In this document: one piece after another, positions 45,444-56,812 of the stretch | How positions within the stretch are numbered: position 1 is the stretch's first letter | Layout: the number at the start of each line of letters is the position of its first letter | From: Lepidodermella squamata | Taxonomy: Eukaryota > Gastrotricha | Assembly: GCA_047495785.1 (NCBI GenBank) | Contig: JBLDXI010000004.1 | Location: forward strand, 1,736,001-1,800,000 | Length of the DNA stretch: 64,000 bases | Direction: 5' to 3' | Made by a program: the position numbers and the translations under genes | Notes under the pieces: model-generated | What the model saw: only the letters and a program-made list of their open reading frames with translations | Database searches by the model: none | Told to the model about the DNA's origin: nothing

Positions 45444-48116
45444 TTAATGGTTGGATTGATTGTTAGCGTATAGATGATGATTTAGGATTCTAATTCCATC
45501 TTTTAGAACTTGAAGGGCGATTTCCACTGATTTGCTGCTGCTGATGCCGTAATCCTGAAGTAGTTTTACCGCTTCTTTTGTCAGTGAGCCACGGGCGCCA
45601 ATGTAGAGGCCGCGTACTTCGACCGAGTCCAGGTCGAAAGCTTCACAAATAAAGTTACTGCACGGTTCATATATTGAACGCTTTTCCAGATCTACAGCTG
45701 TAAATTGGTCTTCAGTTGACTCGAATCTAATCGTCGGGTCGATAATTAATCCATGTCTACTTCCCTTTTGGACTGCTAAAAGGGTCGAATCGTCGCGTTG
45801 AACCATTGTTGGCGATGCAATGTCCTTCCTCAGTCACTTTGAGGCCTTGGCTACGTAATTCAGCCGCAGTCTAGAAGTAATCAGCAACGAGTTGAAGGGG
45901 CAAGCGCGGAGGACGAGGGGAAGGGTTTCAATCTCAGCGCCGCATCTGCGACACTGGGTACCGTCCTGACTGACACCTGGCCCACCTCTCACCGGAGCCG
46001 TATTCGTTGACATCTTAATTGCCATTGTCCATTCTGCTACACTCAAGCCATTCCTTCGCAGAACCCAGTTGTTTGTTTTAGGCACACATTTAAACTGAGA
46101 CACTCCTTTTCCTTTCTGTTCCAGGCTGCACCAAAATTGGAATTCTCGTTCTCTCAAATTGCTGCGTATAGCTTTTACGTGTGGCGGAAGGTTCTTCTCT
46201 GCCTCATGTCCATCATTTTCATCCAACTCTTCTTCAAGATTGAATTCGAGGTTTTCGTCCGAGGCTAAGTCGATATCAATTTTGGCAAGGCATTCCTCCA
46301 TTTCACCTTCCAGGTCCCTACAAGCCATCACAAGCGGTTCGCCATGGATGAGAAGCTTCCTGCAGATGTTATATATTTGTAAATACGCTTCCCAAGATGC
46401 TTTTGTTAGACCAAGACCACGGTGTTTTCGTGGTGCGTATAAGAAGCTCGATGGCGTACTGGTAGGAAGACCAATGAATTCTTTAACAACACTTCGTAGG
46501 ATCACATCAACGGAATCAAGGAAGGTCTTCCTTATAGCTTTGACTGGGGCCGTTTGAAAGGGATAGATAAGCTTTGGCCAGATAAATTGCGTTAGAATTG
46601 TTAGTTTTTGGTCCGCAAGCAAAACATTCGATTTCGCGAGTAGTTCCAATTGCTCCTTCAATTCTGAAATGACAGCTCCTTCATCGAAAATAATCTCGTC
46701 GTTAAAGGTTACTCCTAAGTATCTAATGGATTCATCCTCTTTGATAGCCGGAATCAAATCACCGTTGTTCAAGACCAAGGGTTCAGGATTAAGCTTTCCA
46801 TTTTCGACAATAATTGCCACGCATTTCTTCACATTTACTTCGAGTCCAATCTGTACAAATAGGTTTCTTGCAATTTCGACAAGCGTGGCAGCTGATTCGC
46901 GGCTGTTCCCAACAGGCGTAGTGTCGTCAGCGAAACCAAGAACAGAAACATTCGGAAGATCTGAGGAGAGTTTGAAACCATACTCTTCAGCTACTTCCCG
47001 CTCAGATAGCTCACGTAGAACGAAATCAATGCAAAGATTAAATAGAGTTGGTGAGATAGGTGAACCTTGCATAACTCCGCGTTCAAACGAGATTAGAGAA
47101 GTTTTAAGGCCATTTGCTTCAATTTGTGTAGAGTTATTAATTACTAGCTCCATTAGCATAAAGCGAAGGTCACTCGGGATGGGCAGATATTCCAATGTTT
47201 TCCGTATATGTTCGAAACCAACGTTATCGAAGGCTTTGGCTAAATCCAAGAAGGTCACAACGCAAGTAGATTTGTCTGCTTTGGCTTTTCTAAGACACCC
47301 AGAGACAATCGAAGCATTTATATGGGTGCCTGGGCACGAAGTGAATCCACGCTGATTCGATGAGAAGCATACGTACTCTCTAAGCCGGCGGTCCAGCATT
47401 CGTTCGAACACACGTCTCACGAGGGATGTTATTGTTATTGGGCGCCAGTTGTTCGGGTCATTGAGGTCGCCTGATTTATCAATAAGCACAGTTCTCGCAA
47501 TCCGCAGGCTGCTCGGAAGAAATCGGCGTTTCAACATGAAATTGTAAATCAAGACGAGTACATCAAGGCAACCCTCTGCATGAATAACTCTCATGAGTGT
47601 TCTATCCGGTCCAGGAGACGTGTCAAGGGCAATTCCAGCAGCTGCTGCCTTGATCTCACCTACGTTGGTGTCTAATTCGAAACTCGAGTCAATATTTTTC
47701 TGATCACTATCTGATATTGGACTTCCATAGGACGGTCTTGTTGCGTCAGCTATCAGTAATAGATAAACTAACCAATCAGCGCGCCCTCTAGTCCGCATCA
47801 TTCGTTTCTGACATACATGGCGTATTATAATTGAATCAGGATAAGCATAGTGCAAACGTGGGAATGGACATGTCGGGACCGTCTCGTGCAGTGCAATTAT
47901 CAACTTCTTACCCACGAAGAAACAGACAAGAATCATAGTGATACGCCGTTTAAAAGCAAATTTTCGCGGGGTAGAATATTCTTGATTGCGTTGGATATAG
48001 TCCTTTTTGCAGCGAAGTCTTACAGAGGATTTCCATCGGGTCAGGACTTGTTCGAGATAAGCAACTAACGCAATCGTGACAGTAAGTGAGGCAAAGAGCC
48101 AGATTTCAGGTTTCAA
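45444..48116 (-). mobile_element. Non-LTR retrotransposon ORF: RT plus restriction-like endonuclease
   Basis: One frame of 891 codons, interrupted only by a TGA at 45834-45836. RT motifs appear in order: SPGPDRTLMRVIHAEG, WRPITITSLVRRVFERMLD, VVTFLDLAKAFDNV, MQGSPISPTLFNLCIDF and VLGFADDTTPVGN. Next is a C-terminal zinc knuckle (CRRCGAEIETLPLVLRAC) in which the usual His is Leu. After the TGA comes an endonuclease-like domain with IIDPTIRFE, VDLEKRSIYEPC and IGARGSLTKEAV, as in R2/NeSL/CRE-type elements whose single ORF ends in a restriction-like endonuclease. The N-terminus, with a weak zinc-finger remnant (TCPFP...RHVCQKR), is uncertain. Such elements normally target specific sequences; the GA repeat at its 3' side is a candidate. 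Confidence 0.85.
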
Positions 48117-48345
48117 AAACGAGTAAAAGGCGGTGAAAGCGTCGAAGAATGCGAAGTATCCCCATGATTTTGATTATAGTTTTATATTAGTTTTATATTA
48201 TATATTAGTTATAGTTAATAATTATCGAGGTGTTACGTTGTTTCGATAATAGCGACAGGTGGATACACAGTAGATTTTAGCGTTGTACGATAGAGATGAG
48301 CTAAGGATATTATTCTAGATCTGGTTTCACTGCCGACCACTGGTT

Positions 48346-48567
48346 TCAGCAAAATGGCGTGTATCGACTTGCTCCCCGCGATCTCAGCAAATCAGCAACA
48401 TCGGTTTTCTTATTGCAAATCGCGATATCAAGAGCTGTGTTAAAGCCAAATAAACTTTGAGCATCCTTATTTGCACCTCTATCCAGCAGCAGTCGAGCTA
48501 CTTCGATTGTCCCCTTATAAGCCGAATACATCAACGCCGACCATCCATCGTTATCCTTGGCCTCGAT
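48346..48567 (-). pseudogene. Detached C-terminus of the third ankyrin gene
   Basis: The last 73 codons of an ankyrin gene: IEAKDNDGWSALMYSAYKG, one full unit, LLDRGANKDAQ and the cap ALDIAICNKKTDVADLLRSRGAS before TGA. Upstream coding sequence stops abruptly at 48567. The matching N-terminal body ends at 52683 on the same strand, so a 4.1-kb insertion separates them. Confidence 0.8.
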
Positions 48568-48837
48568 GAGTGGCGCCGAAAAAAATGAATTTGCCGAAAA
48601 GGCAACAATAAAAAATTCCAAACCCGCCTTTACCTTTTCGAGATAACGTAGTAAAACACCCCCCTTGGTCTGCTTTTTTTCAACCTGCTTTTTTTCAACC
48701 TGAAAGAAAGCAGCTTTAAGGGCATCGGGACCACTGGTCTCTAGATGGGTCCACTGGGCCCAAGCCCTTGGGAATAATTTCCCCAAATAAACGGGCCGAA
48801 GCACTGGAACCTTGACTTGGTGGCTGCCCCAGCAAAC

Positions 48838-48911
48838 TTTGTGGGATACTCCGAGCCATCAGTTGCCTAATACCAGTGCATCTACCGGTTAGACTACCGG
48901 TTTGGGAAAAC
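48838..48911 (-). other. tRNA-derived SINE-like head
   Basis: On the minus strand, GGTAGTCTAACCGGTAGA fits an A box (TRGYNNAnnnG) and GGCTCGGAGTATCC resembles a B box (GGTTCRANTCC), spaced as in a tRNA. The body that follows (towards 48720) has no tRNA character. This is the expected structure of a tRNA-derived SINE, but no second copy is visible in the window. Confidence 0.4.
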
Positions 48912-49357
48912 TTACTGACTCCCATTGTATCCTGCTACGCTACCTAGTAATGCGTGGTGTGCTACCCCAGCCCTCACTACCGGTGCCAGATGTCTGTGTG
49001 CTTGTCGTATAGGGCTCAGATGAGATTGCTTGTAGCGGGAACACCCACTACACCCAGTACGGGTTCTCCGGACTGGCTCCCCAAAAAAAAACCCCCTTGA
49101 ACAGCATCTAAGCAACTGTAAGGCCCACGTCCTCGAGCTTGGTGTCATTCGATAGCCCGTCATTTCAATATGCCAGCAAACCTTTTTCAGCCAGTTCGGG
49201 TGATTTTCCTATTTTTAGTGAATTTTTGAATGATTTTGTCGAAGTTGTTGTTGTTGTCGATCGATTGCAAAAAATCGATAACCGATAACGAAATATAGGA
49301 GGATAGAGGTAGGCGCTTAAAAAATGAGGCTTGAGAAAAAAACGCTGCCCTAACCTT

Positions 49358-49384
49358 GCCCTCCCCCATGTGGTGGGGGAGGGC
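49358..49384. repeat. GC-rich hairpin
   Basis: GCCCTCCCCCA is followed after a 5-base loop by its exact complement. It is a strong stem of 11 base pairs inside the 4.1-kb insertion, with no gene beside it to suggest a terminator role. Confidence 0.7.
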
Positions 49385-50303
49385 TTCAAAGCTCCAATGC
49401 TTTTGATGACGTCAGGATGCGTCGTCGAACTTATTCAGCTTCAGCGATCGCAGTGTCTTACGACGCGACAGTCTACAACAGGTCATATTATGTTAGGTGC
49501 CAAGATTGTTCTTGGGCGTTGATAGCTCTGCACGGCTCAATAATATAGGTATACATTGTTCATTCAAAAAACTGTCCATGTTCTGAAGTTTTCAATGTAC
49601 AAAGGAAACTCAATACACGCGTCCCAAGCTGCAGCTTCTCCAATTAAAAAATACCCGTGCACCCTCAAAACGACTGCTATTCCACTTCATTCACCATAGC
49701 GTAATGTTTTCAGGTCAGCAGGACGTGCGCAGTTTAGGAAAGGCCCCCAACTTTGTTAATTGAAAAATTGCGGAAATCCAAGCGCGAGGTAGTCACAGCT
49801 CTTATTTACCCCTCAAACTGCCTATAAGTGGGCCGTACTTGTCACTTTCCCGCGGTACTATGAGAATAGCTTTTCCTGACTTTTCCTCTCATTTGTGTGC
49901 TCGCTTGTCAAAAAATCGTCAAGTTCGTTATAAAGCATCTGATGTGACATCATCGCCTAGAAGCAAAATGGACGACTGACGAATTCGTCAAAACGTGCTT
50001 TTTTACTAAATGTGACGTTAACACTTAACGCATGCTTCATCAAAAATAAGCTATTAGGGCAAAGCTTTAAATGGCTTAGAACCACATAATTACAAGCTCC
50101 CTTTGTCTGATTTAAGTCATTTCCCAAAGCCGTACACTATTTCAAGCGATAAGAAACACTACCAGTGGGTTATATCAGCAGAAATGTCGGAATCAGGGTC
50201 AGTTTCAGCGGAAAATTCGACTTCAGAACAGCTCTACGTTGATTATGATTTTTTGGCGGCAAGGCGCTTGAGAACATTTTCGACTTTGAATGAAACGAAA
50301 TTA

Positions 50304-50923
50304 CCGTATTTCTCGAATATTTACCACGGGCTATACTATTTATGAGTGAATGATTTTTTATTCGGGTTGTATTAATGAGTGGGATATAGTATACGGATGT
50401 ACTATTTAATTGCGAATAATCACAAAAAGCCGTGAGCAATTCATATCAAGACGACGTGTTTGGATTATTTTATTTGTCGATTCATTGAAAAAGTGAAAAA
50501 GTTAAGTTTGGCCTACAAACAAAAACAATCATCATTGCAATCATTGCGATAGCGATTGCGAAAATCAGGGATTAGGGTCATGCGTTATTAATGCGTTATT
50601 AAGGCATTCAATTTTTTTCAACGCGTGCATCGCTACAAGTAAAGTAGCTGCGTGTCAATTTCGAGGCTAGGGTTAATTATGAACTAATGATTTTTTCGTC
50701 GGGTTGTCTTAGGTAGCGCGGATACATCGTTAACAGCGGCCAAAACAACCACAAAGATGACTCATTCAATCGTACTTCTAGCCACATAGCGTAATGGTGA
50801 AGTACGTTAGGCTTTTTGAGCACCGATTTTTTCATCTATCGAACGAACTTTCCTCATAAAATCTGTAAATAGTAAAGTGGTTGTTTTTGCGCGTCGCAAA
50901 CGATATACTTTCTAGAAATACGG
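50304..50923. mobile_element. 620-bp TA-flanked MITE
   Basis: Both ends read CCGTATTTCT[CA]GA inward and are flanked by TA (50302-50303, 50924-50925). The terminal CCGTA and nearby CGGGCTA words resemble the MITE at 1078-1508, so the two may belong to one superfamily. No coding capacity was recognised. Confidence 0.7.
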
Positions 50924-52576
50924 TATTTACTATTTCGATACCACCAGCTCGGAAACCAGCGGCAACGTTGCTAGCACAAAATTGAGTGAGGCCACTAAAG
51001 AGGTGTTTCAATAAGCTGCTTCAGGAAGACCGGAACATTTTTCAGATCTGTCAAGCCCCTGAATCTATTGCGCCGCATTACCGCTCACCAGCCCTCTTTA
51101 GATGGAACATGATAGATCAATTAAATGGAGCATGTCCGTTAAGCCAGGTGGAAATCGAATTAGCTCGCTCGGTGTTTTGCTCCACAACTAACTCACAAAC
51201 CTCATACGTCAGGTGAGATCCGTGACCATCCCAAAGGACAAAACCCTCATCCTTGACTTAATACTTGGAGACTTGGGGTTTTGACCCGCACCCCGGACCC
51301 AGGTCGGTGAAGCTGCCGGGACTCGAAAAAAGTCGACGTTTTCTATGCAGATTTAGGCTGCGATAAAGGTTAAGATGGTTAAGATGTGAAACTATCCATC
51401 CTCTAATGTTGTCAAAATCTCGCGGTGCAAAGGTCAACATCTGCAAAGTAAACAAAAACGCGTGCCTAGACCAAAGCATTTAATAAGGTCATTTTTCTCT
51501 CATTTCTACGAAAATTGTCTCGTCCAAAATGAATGAAAATGATACGCCTGTAATATTTCCTGACTTTCAAATGAATCTAAGCTCATCGCGCGCCAAAATA
51601 GAGAAGACGCGCTATTGTTAGACAAAAGCGGTCGGAAACTTTTGAAATTGAAATTGTTTGACATTTGCCGGGACGGTAAATTTCAAAATTAGAAAAATTA
51701 TAAATAAATTTAGGTGCGCCTAATTCGCCAGCAGAGTTCCAAATGTTCTCACTATCTAACTGGCCTAAGCTCCGATATTTCTCCTGATTTTTTTCCGTTT
51801 TGGCATCATAGGTTTCCCAAAACCATGTCCATAGGACTCGTGCGAACCTTCAGGTTTCCCACGGGCTTCAAAATGACAAAATGACAAAAATAGATCCCCA
51901 CTAAGAAACGAGGCATTTTTGGATCATTTTCAGACCCAAAATTGAAGGAAAATTGTCAGTTTCGCTCGCGAGTGGCCTACTTACGAAGACGTTTAATGAC
52001 AGCCTCACTGATTAAGGGACGGTAATGTATACAATTAATTTTTTTAAACTGATCCATGATTTATGTCTCCTGCTATTTATTCAATCCACCTTTATTTTGG
52101 TTTGTGTTTTGTGAATAAAACATTTTTTTTGAATAAAAATTCGACTTAAGACATTCTCAGTCAGTTGATCAAGGTCCACGGCTTACGATGGTCTCAAAAC
52201 TAGAGCGGCATTCACAAAATGTATGTGCGTAGTGCTTTCATACAAAATGCACCCAAATTTGGAAATGGTATAAGGGCAGCAGTCAACTCGGATTCTGAAT
52301 GCTCCACGGTTAACAAGTGCTATGAAGTACTTTTAGGTCAGGTTATGCCATTGAATACTCGGGTTTAGACTGTATTCGGTGGTGAAATTATCCGACCTAA
52401 GGAGTGTTGGCTGTAGCTTGCAATGACCTCCTTAACAAGCCTAAGGCCGGATTGTTCGGCGATGTCAGCGAAATCTATTTGCTTCAGCGTATTTTGCAAT
52501 CAACTCGAATAACTCGTATTCGTATAGACGGATCTATTTGTTCACTGAGGGCACTGAATGGGAGGGGGCCGAAACA

Positions 52577-52595
52577 CCCCTCCCTTTGGGAGGGG
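52577..52595. repeat. Short perfect hairpin CCCCTCCC-TTT-GGGAGGGG
   Basis: An 8-bp perfect stem with a 3-base loop lies about 90 bp from the right boundary of the 4.1-kb insertion. Terminal hairpins occur in Helitrons, but the other Helitron end marks are not evident. Confidence 0.55.
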
Positions 52596-52682
52596 CTTAC
52601 GGGGTGGGATGGCATGCTGCGCAGTGGACTCTAACAACTAAACTATAGAACCGAAAAAAGCTGCTCGCTCTTCGGTATGCTG

Positions 52683-54811
52683 GATGGAAGCCCCCCGATC
52701 CAACAACAGTCGAACTACTTCAACATTCCCATTCGCAGCCGCCAAGATCAACGCCGTCCTACCATCGTTATTCTTGGCCTCGATGGCGGCGTTGCGATCC
52801 AACAACAGTCGAGCCACTTCCCCTTGCCCATACTGAGCCGCATACATTAAAGCCGTCGTGCCATTTTTGGACTTGGTCTTGATGGCAGCGTTACGATATA
52901 GCAAAAATAAAGCAACTTCATCTCGCCCATTTGCAGCTGCTATCATCAATGCTGTCAAGCCATTGTAGTTCTTTGCTTCAATGGCAGCGTTGCGATCCAA
53001 CAACAGTCGCACTACTACGATGTGCCCATTCGCAGCCGCACTAATCAACGCCGTCCAGCCATCGTTATCCCTGGCATCGATGGCAGCGTGGCGATCTAGC
53101 AACAGTAAAGCAACTTGATTTCGCCCATGTGCAGCTGCTATCATCAATGCGGTCGTGCCATCGTTGTTCCTAGCCTCGATTGACGCGTTGCGATCAAGCA
53201 TCAGTCGAGCCAATTCGACGGTCCCATTCTGAGCCGAATACATCAACGCTGTCCAACCACCGTTATCCCTGGCCTCGATGGCAGCCCCCCGATCCAACAA
53301 CAGTCGAGCCAATTCGACGGTCCCATTATAAGCCGAATACATCAACGCCGTCCAACCACCGTTATCCTTGGCCCCGATGGCAGCGTGGCGATCTAGCAAA
53401 AGTCGAGCTGCTTCAACTTGCCCATACCAAGCTGCTCTCATCAACACCGTCACGCCCTGTACAGTTTTAGCTTCAATGGCAGCCCCGCAATCCAACAACA
53501 GTCGAACCACTTCGACTCGCCCATACTCAGCCGCAATCATCAACGCCGTCCTGCCAGTGATGGACTTGGCCTCGATAGCGGCTTTCCGATCAAGCAGCAA
53601 GTGTACCGTTTCGACACGCCCTTTCATTGCCGCATAAATCAACGCCGTCCAGCCATAGTTTTCCCTGGCCTCGATTGCAGCGTTACGATCCAGCAGCAGT
53701 AAAGCAACTTCATTTCGCCCATTTGCAGCTGGGATCATCAATGCCGTCACGCCCTCTACACCTTTAGCTTCAATGGCAGCCCCGCGATCCAGCAACAGTT
53801 GAGCCACTTCGAATTGCCCATACGCAGCCGCAACGATCAACGCCGTATGGCCTTGGTTATTCTTTGCTTCAATGGCAGCGTTGCGATCCAGCAACAGTCG
53901 AGCTACTTCGACTTGCCCATTCTGAGCCGCAAAAATCAAAGCCGTCCAGCCATAGTTATACTCCCTGACATTCACATTAGCTCCACGTTCAATGAAAAGC
54001 TGAGCGATTTGCAGTCCCTGGTCTGGCCGTGTCCGATTGCAGAATACACTGTGCAGTAGGGTGCCATTTGTGACAATCCAACCACCACAGTCAATCTTCT
54101 TTGGGTTGCGCCAGTTCGGGTCGAATTTGCCACCTGTGGCTTCGTCGATCTCCGCAACGAGTTGCCGCACCTGCACCACGTCGCCCGTCTTGGCTGTTGC
54201 ATTCCACAACTGCTCGTAAACTTCACGAATCTATATGTCATAAACAAAAATTGAGTTTCCAGGATCGAATATTTGAGATGAAATTGAAGCTGAAGCTGAA
54301 ACGGAGGATGATCCTTTTGATCGCCTACCTCTTGGCTTGCCCTTTCGCGATATTTAAGTTTCCCCTAAAATAATTATGATTTTTCATCACCAAGTAGTTC
54401 TATCCAGGGCCGGGGCATCGGCTTCCTCAGAAATTTTAATCAATATCTTGCTCAGACTGTTGATGGTAATCATCGCAAACAAGCATTTCTTCTCTAATCA
54501 AGCTATCAAGTAATTTCACGGAAACATGTAAGAGGATGTAAGAGCAATGTAAGAGCGGGTAAGTGAGCAAAATAAAGGCCGCACTAAAATGAAAGCCGCA
54601 TTCGAACACAAATAAACGCCGCAGAAAACATCCTGTTTGTGTTGAATATCAGTAATATTGAATTTAAACAAACCAGCCATGAGTAGTCGTTCGGTCCTGC
54701 TGGATCCACAGCTGTGGGGTTCACATAATCGCCTTCAGTTTTACCTTGAGCAACAACTAGTCCGGATGCCAGCCCAAGGAAAGCGATTACGATTGCTAAG
54801 TTGAGACGCAT
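52683..54811 (-). pseudogene. Third signal-peptide ankyrin gene, truncated by insertion
   Basis: Exon 1 is 54674-54811 (46 codons, signal peptide MRLNLAIVIAFLGLASGLVVA, shorter linker). Exon 2 runs from 54230 to 52683 in phase 0: IREVYEQLWNAT, a conserved head, then about 13 ankyrin units. The frame is entirely open up to the 4.1-kb insertion, after which it would run on for 15 foreign codons to a stop at 52638. The C-terminal unit and cap lie at 48346-48567. It also lacks about 100 bp just above exon 1 that holds the TATA-like motif of the other copies. A shortened protein is conceivable, but a pseudogene is more likely. Confidence 0.82.
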
Positions 54812-55090
54812 TTTGAAAATTAAAGAAGAAAACTGAGCTTTCAACTAATAATTTTGATGAGTAATGCATGAGTAATAAATTATTCAGATTCTTTGTTTAC
54901 AAATTCCCACTCATACATAAAAAACATCCTGTTAGGGGATCAGTTGTTTCATTGCCTCGACGGAGGCGATTATACTCAATCGTGATTGCGAAGAGGAGTG
55001 CAATAACCTCTCATATGATGTAAGTTGTAAGGTAGCTGTTGAGTTTCGAGGCGAAGAAACGGTGGCCAGCGGTCAACCCCGATCAACAAG
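54812..55090 (-). promoter_or_regulatory. 5' flank of ankyrin copy 3, deleted core
   Basis: Matches the flanks at 27243 and 34364, but the segment from TTTCTCTTTCTCGTG through TGTAATATT (about 100 bp in copy 1, 27283-27370) is missing, joining AATAATTTT directly to GATGAGTAATG. The TATATAATA-like motif is in the lost part. Confidence 0.6.
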
Positions 55091-55641
55091 GAAGTGAACG
55101 ACAAAATCACGAGGGTTTCCCCACAGCATCCCTGTCCTTGTCATTGCAACCAGCGTTTATCTCCAATTTACACCGTTTTCAGCCGCTGCGTTGTCGCAGT
55201 GAAATTTCGGAGAATATTATTGAGCGCAGGTGGGGCCTAAGGCTCATCAATAGTCCAAATAGTAAGAATCTGCTGTTCATTGTTTTACAAAAAGTATTCA
55301 TTGCTGTTATGGTAGATTTGACATTTTAACGCTGTACTATATTTGTTAGCTATGTTTCAGTATTTTGCTTACATTTTGCTTGGTAATTATACGATAATAA
55401 CTGAGATACAGCTGCTAACAGAGGCTAGATCAGAGATTTATCCAGCCATCCCCTACCCATCCCCTGGACATCCCCTCAAATCAAGCGGTCATCCCCTAAA
55501 TTTTAGAGACAGTAATAGTATTGTGCGATTCATGACTGATCCCGTAGGGCCGGCAGCCTTAATAGAACTTACCGCAGTCTATAAATTTAGCAGGGTTGCA
55601 CTATTCACAGATCGCGGTCAATTTATACATGTTAATACGTA
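55091..55641. other. Spacer with CATCCCCT-rich patch
   Basis: Contains four closely spaced CATCCCCT words at 55445-55500, with two related words much later near 57705-57745. A 110-codon open frame (55343-55675) has no family support. No gene is called. Confidence 0.35.
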
Positions 55642-56520
55642 TAAACTGTTTAAACGTGTAAAAATATATGTTTAAACACTGCATATAAATAATAAGACTA
55701 AGGCTCAGATTTCGACGCCTAGCCTAGCACCATATTTCTGTTTTCTTACAACAGGACTCACTGCTATCGTAAAACAGATATCACCATTGAATTCCTCGTC
55801 AAAAGTTACCCTAGTAACTATCAAGAAAACGATTAGCAGCATGTTTCTTAGCTGCCACAGTTAGGTACCTATGATGCAAACTCGCGAGGCAAACGGAATC
55901 TAAAGGCGTGATCGCGAAACAATTTTACGGTTCGTCGAGAATTAACGATGGACAACTGAGCTCTTGCCACTAAAGAAAGTTAACAAAGAAAATGGAAAGG
56001 GCCCCGCCGGATCGAATGGCTTTCGCAGAATTTTCATACCCATCGCCGCTTCCGAGATAGGATCACTTCCGGTCCAGATTACTTTATTGCAGTAATAAAT
56101 AATTGCCCTAAAGTCATTTTGCTAGTCGTTTTTTATGACTTATCTAGGGTAACTTTTGACCAGGAATTCAATGGCGATATCTGTTTTACGATTGCAGTAA
56201 CCTTAGTTTCAGAAAAAGATGCTGATGAAGCTCAAGCACGTTGGGAACCCTTGTTCATCCTGTGTATATCCCATTACCCAAAAGTCATCTAATACACAAT
56301 CTAAATACATGTATTAGGTATATAGTATAAGTCTCGATATGTGATAAGTTTACAAAATGACGAAAATCCCTCAACTTTCACCTTAGTTTCCTTGTTTTAG
56401 TGGTCAAAATCTGCAACGTTTCTACCCCCGTATTTATACATTTTCACATGGCACCAAAACTTTATACTGCTTAATCATGTGTTTAAACACATGTGTTTTT
56501 ACAGACTGTTTATACAAGTG
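55642..56520. repeat. Large inverted-repeat (foldback) element
   Basis: Outer arms 55642-55693 and 56466-56520 share inverted GTATAAAC[TA]G and ATGTTTAAACAC words. Inner arms about 55755-55840 and 56135-56205 are strongly matching inverted copies (ATCGTAAAACAGATATC and AAAAGTTACCCTAG). No target duplication was resolved. The centre is not coding. Confidence 0.6.
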
Positions 56521-56812
56521 CAACTCTGAAATTTAGGTATTTTCTTTTGTCGACCTTCTCGAAACAGTTTAAACATCACTGTTATGTTAATTTGCATATT
56601 CGAATTCAGCGTGTGACTACGATAATGAGCGCGCGCACTAATGCTGGTTGCGTAACCGGTATTGCGTGACGCATTTTGAGCGACACATCGCACACTCGAA
56701 TAAAAAGCCGCACAACACGAAGAAAAGTGAAATAGCGCGCAATTTCTCTCATAAAATAATGTAATATAATAGAAATATAGGGGCAAAAAGTGATTATCCG
56801 CGAGCGAGCGTA
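56521..56812. other. Spacer, nothing recognised
   Basis: A short interval between two inverted-repeat elements. An open frame on the minus strand extends across it into the next MITE and is not credible. Confidence 0.35.

Larger units (their letters stand above)
48568..52682. mobile_element. 4.1-kb insertion splitting the third ankyrin gene
   Basis: Both boundaries are set by loss of ankyrin similarity, with the trinucleotide GAT on each side (48565-48567 and 52683-52685). Start GAGTGGCGCC and end GGTATGCTG are not inverted copies. The insertion contains a tRNA-like SINE head (48838-48911), a GC hairpin (49358-49384), a TA-MITE (50304-50923), an intron-type repeat (51830-51995) and another hairpin (52577-52595). 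I see no transposase. It may be a nested cluster, not one element. Confidence 0.55.

Noticed and set aside
48568-52682. The 4.1-kb gap in the third ankyrin gene being an intron
   Set aside because: The left junction has no GT donor and the right no suitable AG acceptor on the coding strand, and the intact paralogue has no intron there.
52577-52682. Helitron 3' end for the 4.1-kb insertion
   Set aside because: A hairpin is present, but there is no CTRR end and no RepHel coding, and a GAT direct repeat flanks the insertion.
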